DNA of 64,000 nt, taken from IMG/VR virus record IMGVR_UViG_3300049491_000955, positions 1-64,000 of that record; one strand, given 5' to 3'. The notes beneath the pieces were generated by a model. The model ran no database searches. It was not told where the DNA came from and was given only the letters and a program-made list of their open reading frames with translations. A program made the translations under genes and the position numbers. This DNA comes from a virus. Positions 32,559-40,274 of this stretch are shown one piece after another; within the stretch, counting starts at the first letter, position 1; each line of letters starts with the position of its first letter.

Positions 32559-33490
32559 AACCTGCCAACAGAAAGAAATTTCAAAGATTAGAAATAGTTT
32601 CCGTAGGAAATGAAGATTTAGGTTATTTTTATTTTGCAAAGTTAGGCTACATAAAAGCTGGCGAAAGAGATCAATTAGCTGAATTTGAAGCCGCTAGACA
32701 AGAATCAACTTTTGCTTTAGATTCTTTAGTCAGTGCAATCTGCAAAGATAAAGGTATCTCTCGCCAAGAAGCTTCAGATCTAGTCTTTGGTAAGAAGTTA
32801 GAAGACGGATCAGAAATAGCTCCTCTTCCTATTTCAGATCTATATGCTCAATACCCCGCTCAAACTGGTAAATTCTTAAAGCAAGCTAGCAGTCAAAAGC
32901 AAAAAAGCATAGTAGCTACTTTGTTTATCAAAGGCTATTACTCCGACACTGCCGATGGGGTCAAGTTTATCAAAGGTCGGTCAGCCAAGCCTGTAACTTT
33001 GGCAAAACCCGCCAAAATGAACGACAAAAAGATTTTAATTGAGCCAAATTTCTTTTACATTCACGATGGTCAAGAAATTAAATTTGGCGATGTATTAGTA
33101 ACTGTTAACGGTAACTACCGAATTGCTGAAGAAGATACGCCGCTTCCTATTGACGTAAGTGCAATCGCACAAGATCTTCCCGCAGGCGAAGTTGGCTTTC
33201 TTTATTCATCTTTGTCTCAATCCTATATTCTTGGTGAAGAAAATTGGAGCGATTCAGACACTTGTGAACAAGATCCACAAATGATTGATTTGATTTTTGA
33301 ATTTTATCAGAATGAGCAATCAGGCTGGATTAAAAATTTGGGGGAGACTCCCGACAAGACGACATCAGAGACACCTCCGACGGAGATTCAACCTCAGCTA
33401 TCACCAGTATTGATTGGCGAAAAATCTACTGGCGAATCCAAGGATATCGAATTGCCGATCCTCGTTTCTACTGCTGGGAAAAATTCTTAG
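32552..33490 (+). CDS. G: Tail assembly chaperone, G-like product
   Basis: 312 residues in the zero frame. Located between tail tube and tape measure, where lambda G lies, with a downstream -1 frame that continues as coding sequence. The first 120 residues are helical ('RDQLAEFEAARQESTFALDSLVSAICKDKGISRQEASDLVFG'); the region after about 260 is low-complexity Thr/Pro/Glu and probably only read when no slip occurs. It is longer than lambda gpG. G proteins coat the tape measure protein during tail assembly. Confidence 0.75.
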   Translation: MLKPANRKKFQRLEIVSVGNEDLGYFYFAKLGYIKAGERDQLAEFEAARQESTFALDSLVSAICKDKGISRQEASDLVFGKKLEDGSEIAPLPISDLYAQYPAQTGKFLKQASSQKQKSIVATLFIKGYYSDTADGVKFIKGRSAKPVTLAKPAKMNDKKILIEPNFFYIHDGQEIKFGDVLVTVNGNYRIAEEDTPLPIDVSAIAQDLPAGEVGFLYSSLSQSYILGEENWSDSDTCEQDPQMIDLIFEFYQNEQSGWIKNLGETPDKTTSETPPTEIQPQLSPVLIGEKSTGESKDIELPILVSTAGKNS

Positions 33491-33783
33491 AGCAACCAGA
33501 CTGGCTTATCATTGAGTGTCTTGAAGAGCTAGAGAAACAGAAGCAAGAAGATGCCAACCTTGCTTCTTACACTCATGCAATTGGTTGGACACGATTATTC
33601 AATGGTTTTGGCGACAAAGATAAACCTTCTGACCCTGTAGACTTACTTCCTTTTCGAGAGGCTGCTAAGAAAGCTAAAGAAGAAAAACCTGTTACATCTC
33701 GTACCAAACAAATCATTCTAGAATTGATGAATAGCCCTAAGATCTCGCCTCACATCACCGCCTCTTTAGCTATGCTACTCTGA
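32552..33783 (+). CDS. G-T fusion made by -1 frameshift
   Basis: The G frame joined in the -1 frame to an extension of about 144 residues: 'SIDWRKIYWRIQGYRIADPRFYCW', 'WLIIECLEELEKQKQEDAN', 'HAIGWTRLF', ending 'ISPHITASLAML'. The extension has no start codon of its own and is well-conserved-looking coding sequence, while the zero frame there is low complexity. In lambda the GT fusion binds the tube protein while G binds the tape measure. Expected yield is a few percent of G; the true rate cannot be read here. Confidence 0.8.
33334..33343 (+). promoter_or_regulatory. Overlapping slippery heptamers for G to GT
   Basis: In the G frame the codons AAA AAT TTG GGG contain A_AAT_TTG and, overlapping it, T_TTG_GGG, both of the X_XXY_YYZ type. 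The -1 frame has a stop (TAA) immediately before, so the slip must occur here or later. A short GGGA/TCCC hairpin lies just downstream. Confidence 0.75.
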
Positions 33784-33995
33784 TGCACCAAGAGATTGCA
33801 GAATTGCTTCACGATCTAATCAGGAGTCCTTACCAAAAGAATTTTCCTGACATCAATAGATTACAGGATTTTTTCGATTACATTCACTGCCATATTGCTT
33901 GCAAAAGACTTTGGGATGACATCAAAAAGACTTACGACGTGACTGAAAAAGACATCTTTGCTATCAAACAAGCTTTAATCGATACTTACAGTTAA
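33783..33995 (+). CDS. Small helical protein after GT
   Basis: 70 residues, fully helical ('HQEIAELLHDLIRSPYQ', 'KTYDVTEKDIFAIKQALID'). Its ATG overlaps the GT stop (TGATG), so translation is coupled to the frameshifted product. No family recognised. Confidence 0.55.
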   Translation: MHQEIAELLHDLIRSPYQKNFPDINRLQDFFDYIHCHIACKRLWDDIKKTYDVTEKDIFAIKQALIDTYS

Positions 33996-34039
33996 TCTGT
34001 TTAACTACTTGACAGATTCTCTTTGATGCCATACTAGCT

Positions 34040-34098
34040 AAATACCAACAAGCGATCGCCTAATTCGACTTAGTGCGATCGCTTGTTGGTATTTGGTT
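34040..34098. terminator. Strong hairpin terminator built around HIP1 sites
   Basis: Perfect 20-bp inverted repeat (AAATACCAACAAGCGATCGC and its complement) around a 15-base loop, with GCGATCGC in each arm and T-rich sequence after. Separates the rightward tail operon from the converging minus-strand gene. Confidence 0.85.
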
Positions 34099-34099
34099 T

Positions 34100-34381
34100 T
34101 TACAAGTATTGACTAACAGCAAAGTGTCCGACGTTGGCTGCTTGGATATTACCTGTGGCAAGTATTCTAAAGAAGTGTAGTCCTATTAAGCTTTGAGTGG
34201 TGTCGAGAGTATATTTGTAAGTTCCTAAAGCAGTTCGGGTCATAGGATAGCTGAATTCTTCTTCTGTTGGAAGTTTAAAATGAATGATAACGCTGTCAGC
34301 ATCTAACGCAGTATCATTTTCTTTAACTTCTGCTATAAAATCAATTAATTCACCTTTCCAAAAAGCATTTATATTTGTCAT
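34100..34381 (-). CDS. Small beta-rich structural-type protein
   Basis: 93 residues: 'INAFWKGELIDFIAEVKENDTALDADSVIIHFKLPTE', 'YPMTRTALGTYKYTLDTTQSLIG' and 'HFFRILATGNIQAANVGHF', an immunoglobulin-like pattern seen in small phage tail proteins. The ATG shares CATG with the rightward fibre gene's ATG. An upstream ATG at 34408 after GGGTGG would add nine residues and may be the true start. Function unknown. Confidence 0.55.
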   Translation of the reverse strand: MTNINAFWKGELIDFIAEVKENDTALDADSVIIHFKLPTEEEFSYPMTRTALGTYKYTLDTTQSLIGLHFFRILATGNIQAANVGHFAVSQYL

Positions 34382-35678
34382 GGCTATACAAAACTTTTTT
34401 AGTAACATTATACCACCCAACGAAGGAACTGATAATGTTAGCTACAACATGGGGTTTCGTTTTACACTGACTGCCCTTTGTAAAATTGTAGGCGTTCGAT
34501 TTTATAAACCATCTTTGGAGCCAAATATTGATCACTTGGGAACTTTATGGGATGCTGACACGAGTACTCTTATTGATTCTATTATTTTTGCAGATACTTC
34601 TTCTTCTGCTGGATGGAAAGAAGTTTATTTCTTGCAGCCAATTGATGCTGTGGTAGGAAAACGATATATAGTAGCCGTCAATTGTGGGAATGGTAGCAAT
34701 GCTGGATACTATCCCTATCAAAGCGCTTATCATTCTTCTGAAATTCAGCAAGGACTTATTACGGCTACTGTAAGCGCAGGTCTTTTTAATGGTTCTCACA
34801 CTGGAATTCCGAATGCTGCTTTTAACAATGCAACTTACTTTAGGGATGTAATAATTAGCACGGGAGAAGATATAAGACTTCAATCATCTTCTTTAATCTT
34901 GCTTAGCACAATAAATCGGCTTAGATTAGACGCACGGTTGATCAATACTTCTTTAATTCAATCTACTCAAAGCCTTGTATTAAGAACAGACAAAAAACTA
35001 AAAGGAAATCTACCAACTAACTTAACAAATTTATTAAATGTTAAAACAGACAAAAGATTAATTCTTAATGCGCCACTTAATTCTTCGTTAGGTCTTGCAT
35101 TAAGAACAGATAAAAAGCTAAAAGGAAATCTACCAACTAATCTAACAAATATATTAAATCTTAGAATAGACAAAAGATTAATTCTTGCCGCTCCAGTCAT
35201 TTCTTCTTTAGGCTTTAAACTAAAAACAGATTTAAAGTTAAAGCTGTCTTCTACTTTTAGTAGCACGTTAAACTTAAAACTCAAATCAGATCTAAGGTTA
35301 AAATTTCCTTTTACTTCTGTTAGTATATTAGATTTAAAACTAAAATCTGATATTAAAATTAAATCTATATCGTTGTTTTCTTCTTCAAGCTTTGTAGTCT
35401 TAAGGCAAGCGGCATCATTAAAAAATCAGTCAAGTTTTCTTATTAATGATTCGCTAAAAGTTAAAACGGAAAAAAAGATTTCTACTTCTTTGGTTTTCCC
35501 TAGTCAAATAAATTTAAACATTAAGACTAATTCGGGAAGCTTAAGATCTAATTCAGTCTTAAGTTCTTCCTTTAATCTTAGACTACAGGTTACACCTTCT
35601 TTAGTTGTTCCTAAAAAAGGAAACTTGCAAATATCAATACAAAGGAAATATAATTTGATAGTTACTATAGAAAAATAA
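34380..35678 (+). CDS. Fibre-like protein: DUF4082 domain plus 20-residue repeats
   Basis: 432 residues. Residues about 1-140 match DUF4082 ('VGVRFYKPSLEPNIDHLGTLWDAD', 'AGWKEVYFLQPIDAVVGKRYIVAV'), a beta-sandwich found on surface proteins. From about 165 to 420 the protein is a 20-residue repeat of the type L-[RK]-x-[DE]-x-[KR]-L, about eleven copies; two neighbouring pairs are still very similar at the DNA level with a 120-bp period. Such regular repeats suggest a beta-solenoid or fibre shaft. The start is the ATG overlapping the divergent gene. Probably a virion surface or tail fibre protein. Confidence 0.7.
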   Translation: MAIQNFFSNIIPPNEGTDNVSYNMGFRFTLTALCKIVGVRFYKPSLEPNIDHLGTLWDADTSTLIDSIIFADTSSSAGWKEVYFLQPIDAVVGKRYIVAVNCGNGSNAGYYPYQSAYHSSEIQQGLITATVSAGLFNGSHTGIPNAAFNNATYFRDVIISTGEDIRLQSSSLILLSTINRLRLDARLINTSLIQSTQSLVLRTDKKLKGNLPTNLTNLLNVKTDKRLILNAPLNSSLGLALRTDKKLKGNLPTNLTNILNLRIDKRLILAAPVISSLGFKLKTDLKLKLSSTFSSTLNLKLKSDLRLKFPFTSVSILDLKLKSDIKIKSISLFSSSSFVVLRQAASLKNQSSFLINDSLKVKTEKKISTSLVFPSQINLNIKTNSGSLRSNSVLSSSFNLRLQVTPSLVVPKKGNLQISIQRKYNLIVTIEK

Positions 35679-35682
35679 TAAA

Positions 35683-36078
35683 ATGCCCATTGGAACTACT
35701 TTCGCCAACACTGTTTGGAATCATTTCTTAGGTGCAACAGTTGCAACCCCTTCCGCTAACGTAAGAATAGCTTTGTTTACTGCTTCACCAAACTTTACAA
35801 CTGGAGTTGGAGGCACGGAAGTTGCTGATGCAACTTATGCCCGAGTGCAAATAACAAACAACACAACAAATTTTCCTGCTGCTGCCAACAGGATAAAATC
35901 TAATGGCGTAAAGATTAGCTTTGCTGCTTTTACGGCTGCCTCTACGGTTGTCGCTTGGGGAATGTACGATGCTTCTAGTGTTTGGATGCTTGGAAATACT
36001 TTAACTGCTCCTAAAAATATCAATGCAGGTGATCCAATTTATTTTGATATAGGAGACTTAACTTTGCAGCTTGATTAA
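35683..36078 (+). CDS. Small tail-fibre or virion surface protein
   Basis: 131 residues with the layout 'NHFLGATVATPSANVRIALFTASPN', 'YARVQITNNTTNFPAAA', 'AAFTAASTVVAWGMYDA', 'INAGDPIYFDIGDL', a small beta protein family common in phage tail modules. Five bases after the repeat protein and just before a terminator, so they form one unit. Host-contact role is likely but unproven. Confidence 0.65.
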   Translation: MPIGTTFANTVWNHFLGATVATPSANVRIALFTASPNFTTGVGGTEVADATYARVQITNNTTNFPAAANRIKSNGVKISFAAFTAASTVVAWGMYDASSVWMLGNTLTAPKNINAGDPIYFDIGDLTLQLD

Positions 36079-36082
36079 TAAC

Positions 36083-36112
36083 AAAAACCTCGGCAGTTAA
36101 CCGAGGTTTTTT
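36083..36112. terminator. Terminator between converging genes
   Basis: AAACCTCGG and CCGAGGTTT stem with T-run; A-run on the other side allows use by the minus-strand gene too. Confidence 0.9.
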
Positions 36113-36114
36113 GT

Positions 36115-36471
36115 TTACATACTTGGAAAACTTCTTACTTCTCTAACGTATCTTAACTCTAACTCAATTTCAATTTCATTTATTTCAGGCTCCTCTCCTA
36201 GCTCTGCTAAAGCAACATCAGTTCTTTCTAATTCTACTAAAGCAACAAAGTTAAATTTAGTTTTTCCGGTCACATTGCTGTACTTTACGAGATAACATCC
36301 AATTAAAACTCCTTTCTTTAATATATCGGGGCAATTAAAGTGCCATTCTTGAATTATTGTTTGATCTTTATCAAAAACTTCTTTTTCAACGTATCCTGTT
36401 ATTAAAACCCGCAACAACGACTCTTCCTCAATCCATTCTTTGTTGAGTGCAAGACTGAATTCTAAAATCAC
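36115..36471 (-). CDS. Hypothetical protein
   Basis: 118 residues, beta-rich N-terminus ('LEFSLALNKEWIEEESLLRVLITGYV') and a glutamate-rich C-terminal strand ('EPEINEIEIELELRYVREV'). GTG start after AAAGGG. A promoter lies upstream on the minus strand. No family recognised; possibly a small surface or DNA-mimic-like acidic protein, which is speculation. Confidence 0.5.
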   Translation of the reverse strand: MILEFSLALNKEWIEEESLLRVLITGYVEKEVFDKDQTIIQEWHFNCPDILKKGVLIGCYLVKYSNVTGKTKFNFVALVELERTDVALAELGEEPEINEIEIELELRYVREVRSFPSM

Positions 36472-36501
36472 AAAACCGACCCTTTTCTCTTTCTTTTTTT
36501 C

Positions 36502-36530
36502 AATATATACTATCGTTAGACTACTAGCAA
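36502..36530 (-). promoter_or_regulatory. Promoter for the 36115 gene, with TAGTAGTCTAA element
   Basis: Minus-strand TTGCTA, 17-base spacer, TATATT. The spacer starts GTAGTCTAA, as in the promoter at 61693. Confidence 0.6.
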
Positions 36531-36564
36531 CACTTTTATGAAAATAAATTAAATCAAAAACTAC

Positions 36565-36593
36565 TTGACAGCCGTAGGACTACTGGATATACT
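36565..36593 (+). promoter_or_regulatory. Consensus promoter TTGACA-17-TATACT
   Basis: Near-perfect boxes; the spacer contains the palindrome GTAGGACTAC, possibly an operator. Drives the 56-residue gene at 36624. Confidence 0.85.
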
Positions 36594-36623
36594 ACAGAGG
36601 TAATTAAGAAAGCAAAAAAAAAG

Positions 36624-36794
36624 ATGAAGACTAAAAGTATTAAGTTTTTAGCTTGCACTACTGTAACCATCGAAATTCCTGATGATTATCCAGAAGATGA
36701 AGAAGAATGGACATACGAACAAGTTGATGAAATCACTGATCTAGCATATGATAAACTTGAAGGATGTATTCCAGACTGGGAGATAGATTTTTAA
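36624..36794 (+). CDS. Small acidic protein
   Basis: 56 residues with strong negative charge ('IPDDYPEDEEEWTYEQVDEITDLAYDKLEG'), a strand then a helix. Own strong promoter and own terminator, so it is made as a separate, probably early and abundant, transcript. Small acidic phage proteins often inhibit host DNA-binding enzymes; that is only an analogy here. Confidence 0.6.
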   Translation: MKTKSIKFLACTTVTIEIPDDYPEDEEEWTYEQVDEITDLAYDKLEGCIPDWEIDF

Positions 36795-36830
36795 TTTAAT
36801 TTAACAAAAAAACAATGAACTTTAAATCAA

Positions 36831-36860
36831 AATCCTTGTGCAAATGCACAAGGATTTTTT
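36831..36860 (+). terminator. Terminator of the 36624 gene
   Basis: AATCCTTGTGC and GCACAAGGATT around a 4-base loop, followed by TTTT. Confidence 0.9.
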
Positions 36861-36887
36861 AGCATTAATACAATTTTGCAAAATAAA

Positions 36888-37055
36888 TTAAAGAATAGCG
36901 ATCGCAGTAGCCAGTTTGCTGATAATCAGAGCTAATTCTGGCTTTAAACTTTGAATTTCTGATGGTGTAGCGCGAGTTAGCTTGTTCAGCGCTTGATGAA
37001 TATCTGTATGAGATGTTTTGAGAATGTTCAACACAATTATTCTTGATTGTTCCAT
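36888..37055 (-). CDS. Small helical protein
   Basis: 55 residues ('SRIIVLNILKTSHTDIHQALNKLTRATPSEIQ...ISKLATAIAI'), helical, ending at a HIP1-like site. I start it at the ATG at 37055 rather than at a longer frame into the K gene's promoter region. No family recognised. Confidence 0.45.
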   Translation of the reverse strand: MEQSRIIVLNILKTSHTDIHQALNKLTRATPSEIQSLKPELALIISKLATAIAIL

Positions 37056-37128
37056 GTTCCGATAGGTGTGTTGCGAGTAGTAATATTGTAACAAAGATGA
37101 TACTATAAAGAGAGTTTTAAATAAAAAC

Positions 37129-37920
37129 ATGTTGACACTGATTGAATTCTTGCCATTAAAAAGAACATTATTAGATATTTGTTTAAACAATCAGCCTTAC
37201 GAAGCGTGTGGATTTCTTATTTGGCAATCTTCAAAGTTGACTATTTTCCCTTGTCAAAATGTGCACCCGGATCCTCTAAATCATTTTGAAATATCTGTAA
37301 ACTCTTATGCTGCGGCTGCTAAGAAAGGTCAGATAGCTGCTATTTATCATAGTCATACTTACTCCTCAATTCAGAACGGTAAATTAGACTTTAGCCAAGT
37401 TGACCGCGCTGTTTGCGAAGCTTCTGGATTACCTTGGATTCTTCTGTCCTTACCTCAAGAAGAAGTTAAGATACTTTATCCTATTGGCTATATTCCTCCC
37501 TACATTGACCGTCCTTTCTCTTATGGCTTGTTGGACTGCTATGCTTTGGTCAGGGATGTCTATAAGCAAGATTTGAATATTCTGCTTAATGATTACCCTA
37601 GGGGAAAGGAAGGGGAGTGGAATGACAATCCTAGCTGGAATTTCTTTGTAGAGAATTTTGCTAAAGAAGGATTTGTTGAGTGCGATCGCCGTGCTCCTTT
37701 GCAAAAATATGATATTCTACTCATGCAAATTGGATCGGCGAAATTGAATCACGCGGCAATTGTTTGGGAGCCAGAACGCAATATAGTTTTACATCATTTA
37801 GCTGGAAGATTTAGCGGTTATACAGTATTCGGTGGTAGCAGCTATCGCACAGGTAAACTGTTACGCCACAAAAGCAAATTCACCAAAATTGTTAGCAGTC
37901 GTTTGGAGTACGCAAAATAA
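37129..37920 (+). CDS. K: Tail tip protein K: JAB peptidase plus NlpC/P60 domain
   Basis: 263 residues, lambda gpK-like. The N-terminal JAB/MPN domain shows the metal motif 'YHSHTYSS' and the downstream Asp in 'LDFSQVD'; the C-terminal NlpC/P60 domain shows the catalytic cysteine in 'YGLLDCYALVRDVY' and histidine in 'LNHAAIVW'. gpK is needed for tail tip assembly and its NlpC part can cut peptidoglycan. In lambda K lies between L and I; here it stands alone, and the I homologue follows after an inserted minus-strand regulator. Confidence 0.9.
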   Translation: MLTLIEFLPLKRTLLDICLNNQPYEACGFLIWQSSKLTIFPCQNVHPDPLNHFEISVNSYAAAAKKGQIAAIYHSHTYSSIQNGKLDFSQVDRAVCEASGLPWILLSLPQEEVKILYPIGYIPPYIDRPFSYGLLDCYALVRDVYKQDLNILLNDYPRGKEGEWNDNPSWNFFVENFAKEGFVECDRRAPLQKYDILLMQIGSAKLNHAAIVWEPERNIVLHHLAGRFSGYTVFGGSSYRTGKLLRHKSKFTKIVSSRLEYAK

Positions 37921-37987
37921 TTTTTCACAACGGTGACATCTCCTACACTCCGCTTAAGTGATAAAAGTGATCGCCTGTAATAGTTAA

Positions 37988-38020
37988 GAAAAAGCCAGCC
38001 AGTGAACTGGCTGGCTTTTA
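37988..38020. terminator. Bidirectional terminator after K
   Basis: AAAGCCAGCCAGT / ACTGGCTGGCTTT with flanking A- and T-runs, between converging genes. Confidence 0.9.
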
Positions 38021-38022
38021 TT

Positions 38023-38739
38023 TTATCTATAAAATTCTATAGCTTCTGCAATTGCCAATTTTGGCTCCAAACCTCTATCAGTCAGTCGCATAGCGTAATC
38101 CTCAATTCTATCTATCAACCTCAGGTTGGCTTCGTCGTGAGTGTCGCGCAACGTTTCTTTGGTACATCCTCGTTCTTCGCAAAGTTGTTTAGCTTTCTTG
38201 CCAAATAACGCCAGATTCAAGGTATCAGAAACATTGATGTAGATCCATTGGCGGTAGTTATCAGATACTTCGTGAGTATTTACGTAGTCAGCGATCGCTT
38301 GCGTCCACGTCCTTCTAGATACTTTTCCGGCTATCCTGGACTTAAACCTTTCGTTTCTTTCTGCTTCAGTCCTAACCTTGCCAAACACAATATCAGCACG
38401 GCGCTCAATGGCTTCTGTGGCTGATGCAACTAACAAAGCAATTGCTTTTAGATTTCCTTTGGCAGCCAAAGCTCCCCAAATGGCAGATGCCTGCTCAATA
38501 GTTAAAGGTTTAATTTTACTTATACCCTTAAAATGAATCGGCGGCTTAAGACTTTCCATGCACGGTAAGCTGTCTAGCTTTTCTGACCGAAGAAAGCGCG
38601 GATAGTTTTTATTTATGACATCAACAGCTTCAAAGACTTGATCTTGCGAAAGAATATAACTTCCATCCTCTAGCTGGAAGACATCTAAGGGGATGTTACC
38701 AAGATGAATCGTGACACGAATAACGCTACCATTAGACAT
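38023..38739 (-). CDS. Regulator-like protein inserted between K and I
   Basis: 238 residues. The start 'VFQLEDGSYILSQDQVFEAVDVINK' resembles N-termini of phage antirepressors, and the middle 'WGALAAKGNLKAIALLVASATEAIERRAD' and 'YINVSDTLNLALFGKKAKQLCEERG' resemble a KilA-C/P63C-like ending known from cyanobacterial and phage regulators. I cannot name the family with certainty. It lies on the opposite strand between two tail genes and has a large inverted repeat upstream, so it is probably an independently regulated moron-type gene. Confidence 0.55.
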   Translation of the reverse strand: MSNGSVIRVTIHLGNIPLDVFQLEDGSYILSQDQVFEAVDVINKNYPRFLRSEKLDSLPCMESLKPPIHFKGISKIKPLTIEQASAIWGALAAKGNLKAIALLVASATEAIERRADIVFGKVRTEAERNERFKSRIAGKVSRRTWTQAIADYVNTHEVSDNYRQWIYINVSDTLNLALFGKKAKQLCEERGCTKETLRDTHDEANLRLIDRIEDYAMRLTDRGLEPKLAIAEAIEFYR

Positions 38740-38779
38740 AGCTTGCCTCTTGATCAGGTAAGTCCCAGTGGAATCTTAA

Positions 38780-38810
38780 GACTAGGAAGTATTAGTAGTA
38801 CTTCTTAGTC
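38780..38810. promoter_or_regulatory. Inverted repeat upstream of the 38023 regulator
   Basis: GACTAGGAAGTA and TACTTCTTAGTC, 11 of 12 positions complementary, 7-base centre; outer CCCAG/CTGGG arms extend it. Candidate operator. Confidence 0.65.
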
Positions 38811-38849
38811 TGCTGGGTATCAGATAATATTAACACAAAATATACAGAG

Positions 38850-39440
38850 ATGAAAACCATCAAATTGCTAGGGAAACTTGGGCAGATATTCGGGAGAGAA
38901 TGGCGCGCAGACATTCGTAATGCTTCTCAAGCAATAAAAGCGATCGCGTGTAACTGCCCCAAATTCACAGAGTATCTTTACGCCAGCGAAGAGCAGGGTG
39001 TCAGCTACCGAGTTATCATCGATAAATCTCATCCAGAAGGGATAGACGCAACTCAGTTCGACTATCCAGTAGAAGAAGTAATCATTATTGCGCCAGTAAT
39101 TCAAGGGGCAGGAGGATTTGGTAAAATTCTTTTAGGTGGCGCGCTGATTGCGGCTGCCTTCTTTATGCCTGCTTCCCTTAGCTTCATAGGTCTGTCACTT
39201 AGTTCAACTACCGTGGGATTGCTTGGGGCAGCTTTGGTATTCTCTGGAATCTCTCAGTTAATCTCCCCGCCAAGCAAAACTCCTGCTACTTCGGCGGAGA
39301 AACAAGACTCATATTTATTCGATAGATCTGCTGGGTCTAGTGCTCAAGGGCTACCTATTCCTGTTGGATATGGGGAGAGACTGCTGACGGACTTGATTGT
39401 GATTAGCCAGAACAACGTGGTCGAGCAAATTCCTACTTGA
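38850..39440 (+). CDS. I: Tail tip assembly protein I
   Basis: 196 residues, lambda gpI-like: ubiquitin-like N-terminus ('IKLLGKLGQIFGREWRADIRNASQAIKAIACNCPKF'), then 'VIIIAPVIQGAGGFGKILLGGALIAAAFF', a long Gly/Ala hydrophobic segment, and 'YLFDRSAGSSAQGLPIPVGYGERL', the conserved C-terminus. Works with L, K and J to start tail assembly. Its distance from M-L-J is unusual. Confidence 0.88.
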   Translation: MKTIKLLGKLGQIFGREWRADIRNASQAIKAIACNCPKFTEYLYASEEQGVSYRVIIDKSHPEGIDATQFDYPVEEVIIIAPVIQGAGGFGKILLGGALIAAAFFMPASLSFIGLSLSSTTVGLLGAALVFSGISQLISPPSKTPATSAEKQDSYLFDRSAGSSAQGLPIPVGYGERLLTDLIVISQNNVVEQIPT

Positions 39441-39450
39441 TTTTATTGTA

Positions 39451-39502
39451 TTTTGGTTTAAACCTGCTATACTAAATATAATTAAGTAGGTTTAAACCAA
39501 AA
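39451..39502 (+). promoter_or_regulatory. Twin GGTTTAAACC operators around a promoter
   Basis: Perfect 15-bp inverted repeats (TTTTGGTTTAAACCT and its complement); each arm holds the palindrome GGTTTAAACC. Between them lie TATACT and TATAAT. The right arm ends on the first base of the next gene's ATG, so a bound protein would block initiation. Confidence 0.85.
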
Positions 39503-39864
39503 TGAGTAAGGCAAAAATTGCTTTATCGCTTCGCATTGATGAACACTTGCACAATTCGTTGTCAATGTACTGTGAGCATACAGATACAACAATGACAGAA
39601 ACTATTGCTCAAGCAATTGCAGATTTTCTCAAAAAACAAGAGCAAATAGCTTTCTTAGAAGTGGATGGATTAAATGAAAACTATTGGATTAGAATAGCTT
39701 TTAATCCTTATACTTCAGACTGCATAAATGAAGCGGTTTTGGGGTCTTCCTATGCTGGAACAGAACACCTTTTTGTTAAAAACTTTTCAAGAGAAAAGTT
39801 ATCGGAAGTTTGCGAATCTTTTAAAAACTCAGTAGATCTTGTCGAGAGATTGATAGATATTTAA
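39502..39864 (+). CDS. Ribbon-helix-helix regulator, probably autoregulatory
   Basis: 120 residues. 'IALSLRIDEHLHNSLSMYCEHTDTTMTETIAQAIADFLKK' is a ribbon-helix-helix domain (about 5-45); the C-terminal 70 residues are of unknown type. Ribbon-helix-helix dimers bind paired palindromes like the twin GGTTTAAACC sites that flank its own promoter, so autoregulation is a strong inference. Single-gene unit with its own terminator. Confidence 0.75.
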   Translation: MSKAKIALSLRIDEHLHNSLSMYCEHTDTTMTETIAQAIADFLKKQEQIAFLEVDGLNENYWIRIAFNPYTSDCINEAVLGSSYAGTEHLFVKNFSREKLSEVCESFKNSVDLVERLIDI

Positions 39865-39866
39865 TA

Positions 39867-39896
39867 AAATAGCCCGTGTTTTACGGGCTATTTTAT
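39867..39896 (+). terminator. Terminator after the RHH gene
   Basis: ATAGCCCGT / ACGGGCTAT with a 5-base loop, then TTTTATT. Confidence 0.9.
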
Positions 39897-39937
39897 TCTT
39901 CGATGACTGTATTGTTGTTAGACAGAGAAAAACAAAA

Positions 39938-40246
39938 ATGTCTCAAAATTATTGGACGGAAATTGAATCAGGCTATGGTTATGGTCACGAAGAATATAAA
40001 GGTTTCTATTTCACTGTTAATGATTTCAATGGCAAATATTATTTTGATCTTTGGGGCAACAAAGAAGACAGTTTGTTTATTAGCAAAGTAATTTTCTTGT
40101 CTAAAGCAGAAGCTCTTGAAGCAGCGCACAAAAAGATAGAAGAAAAAATAAAAGAAGAAGCGGAAGAAGAGCAAGAAAAGTTGCTTTTTAGTAATCAAAT
40201 TTCTAAGATAGCTTCTTTAATAGATAAAATAAAGTTTGAATTGTAA
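39938..40246 (+). CDS. Hypothetical protein
   Basis: 102 residues: aromatic-rich beta start ('WTEIESGYGYGHEEYKGFYFTVNDFNGKYYFDLWG') and a highly charged helical end ('HKKIEEKIKEEAEEEQEK'). No family recognised. Own unit between terminators. Confidence 0.5.
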   Translation: MSQNYWTEIESGYGYGHEEYKGFYFTVNDFNGKYYFDLWGNKEDSLFISKVIFLSKAEALEAAHKKIEEKIKEEAEEEQEKLLFSNQISKIASLIDKIKFEL

Positions 40247-40274
40247 TCAAGTGAATTTTATATTAATAATTATA

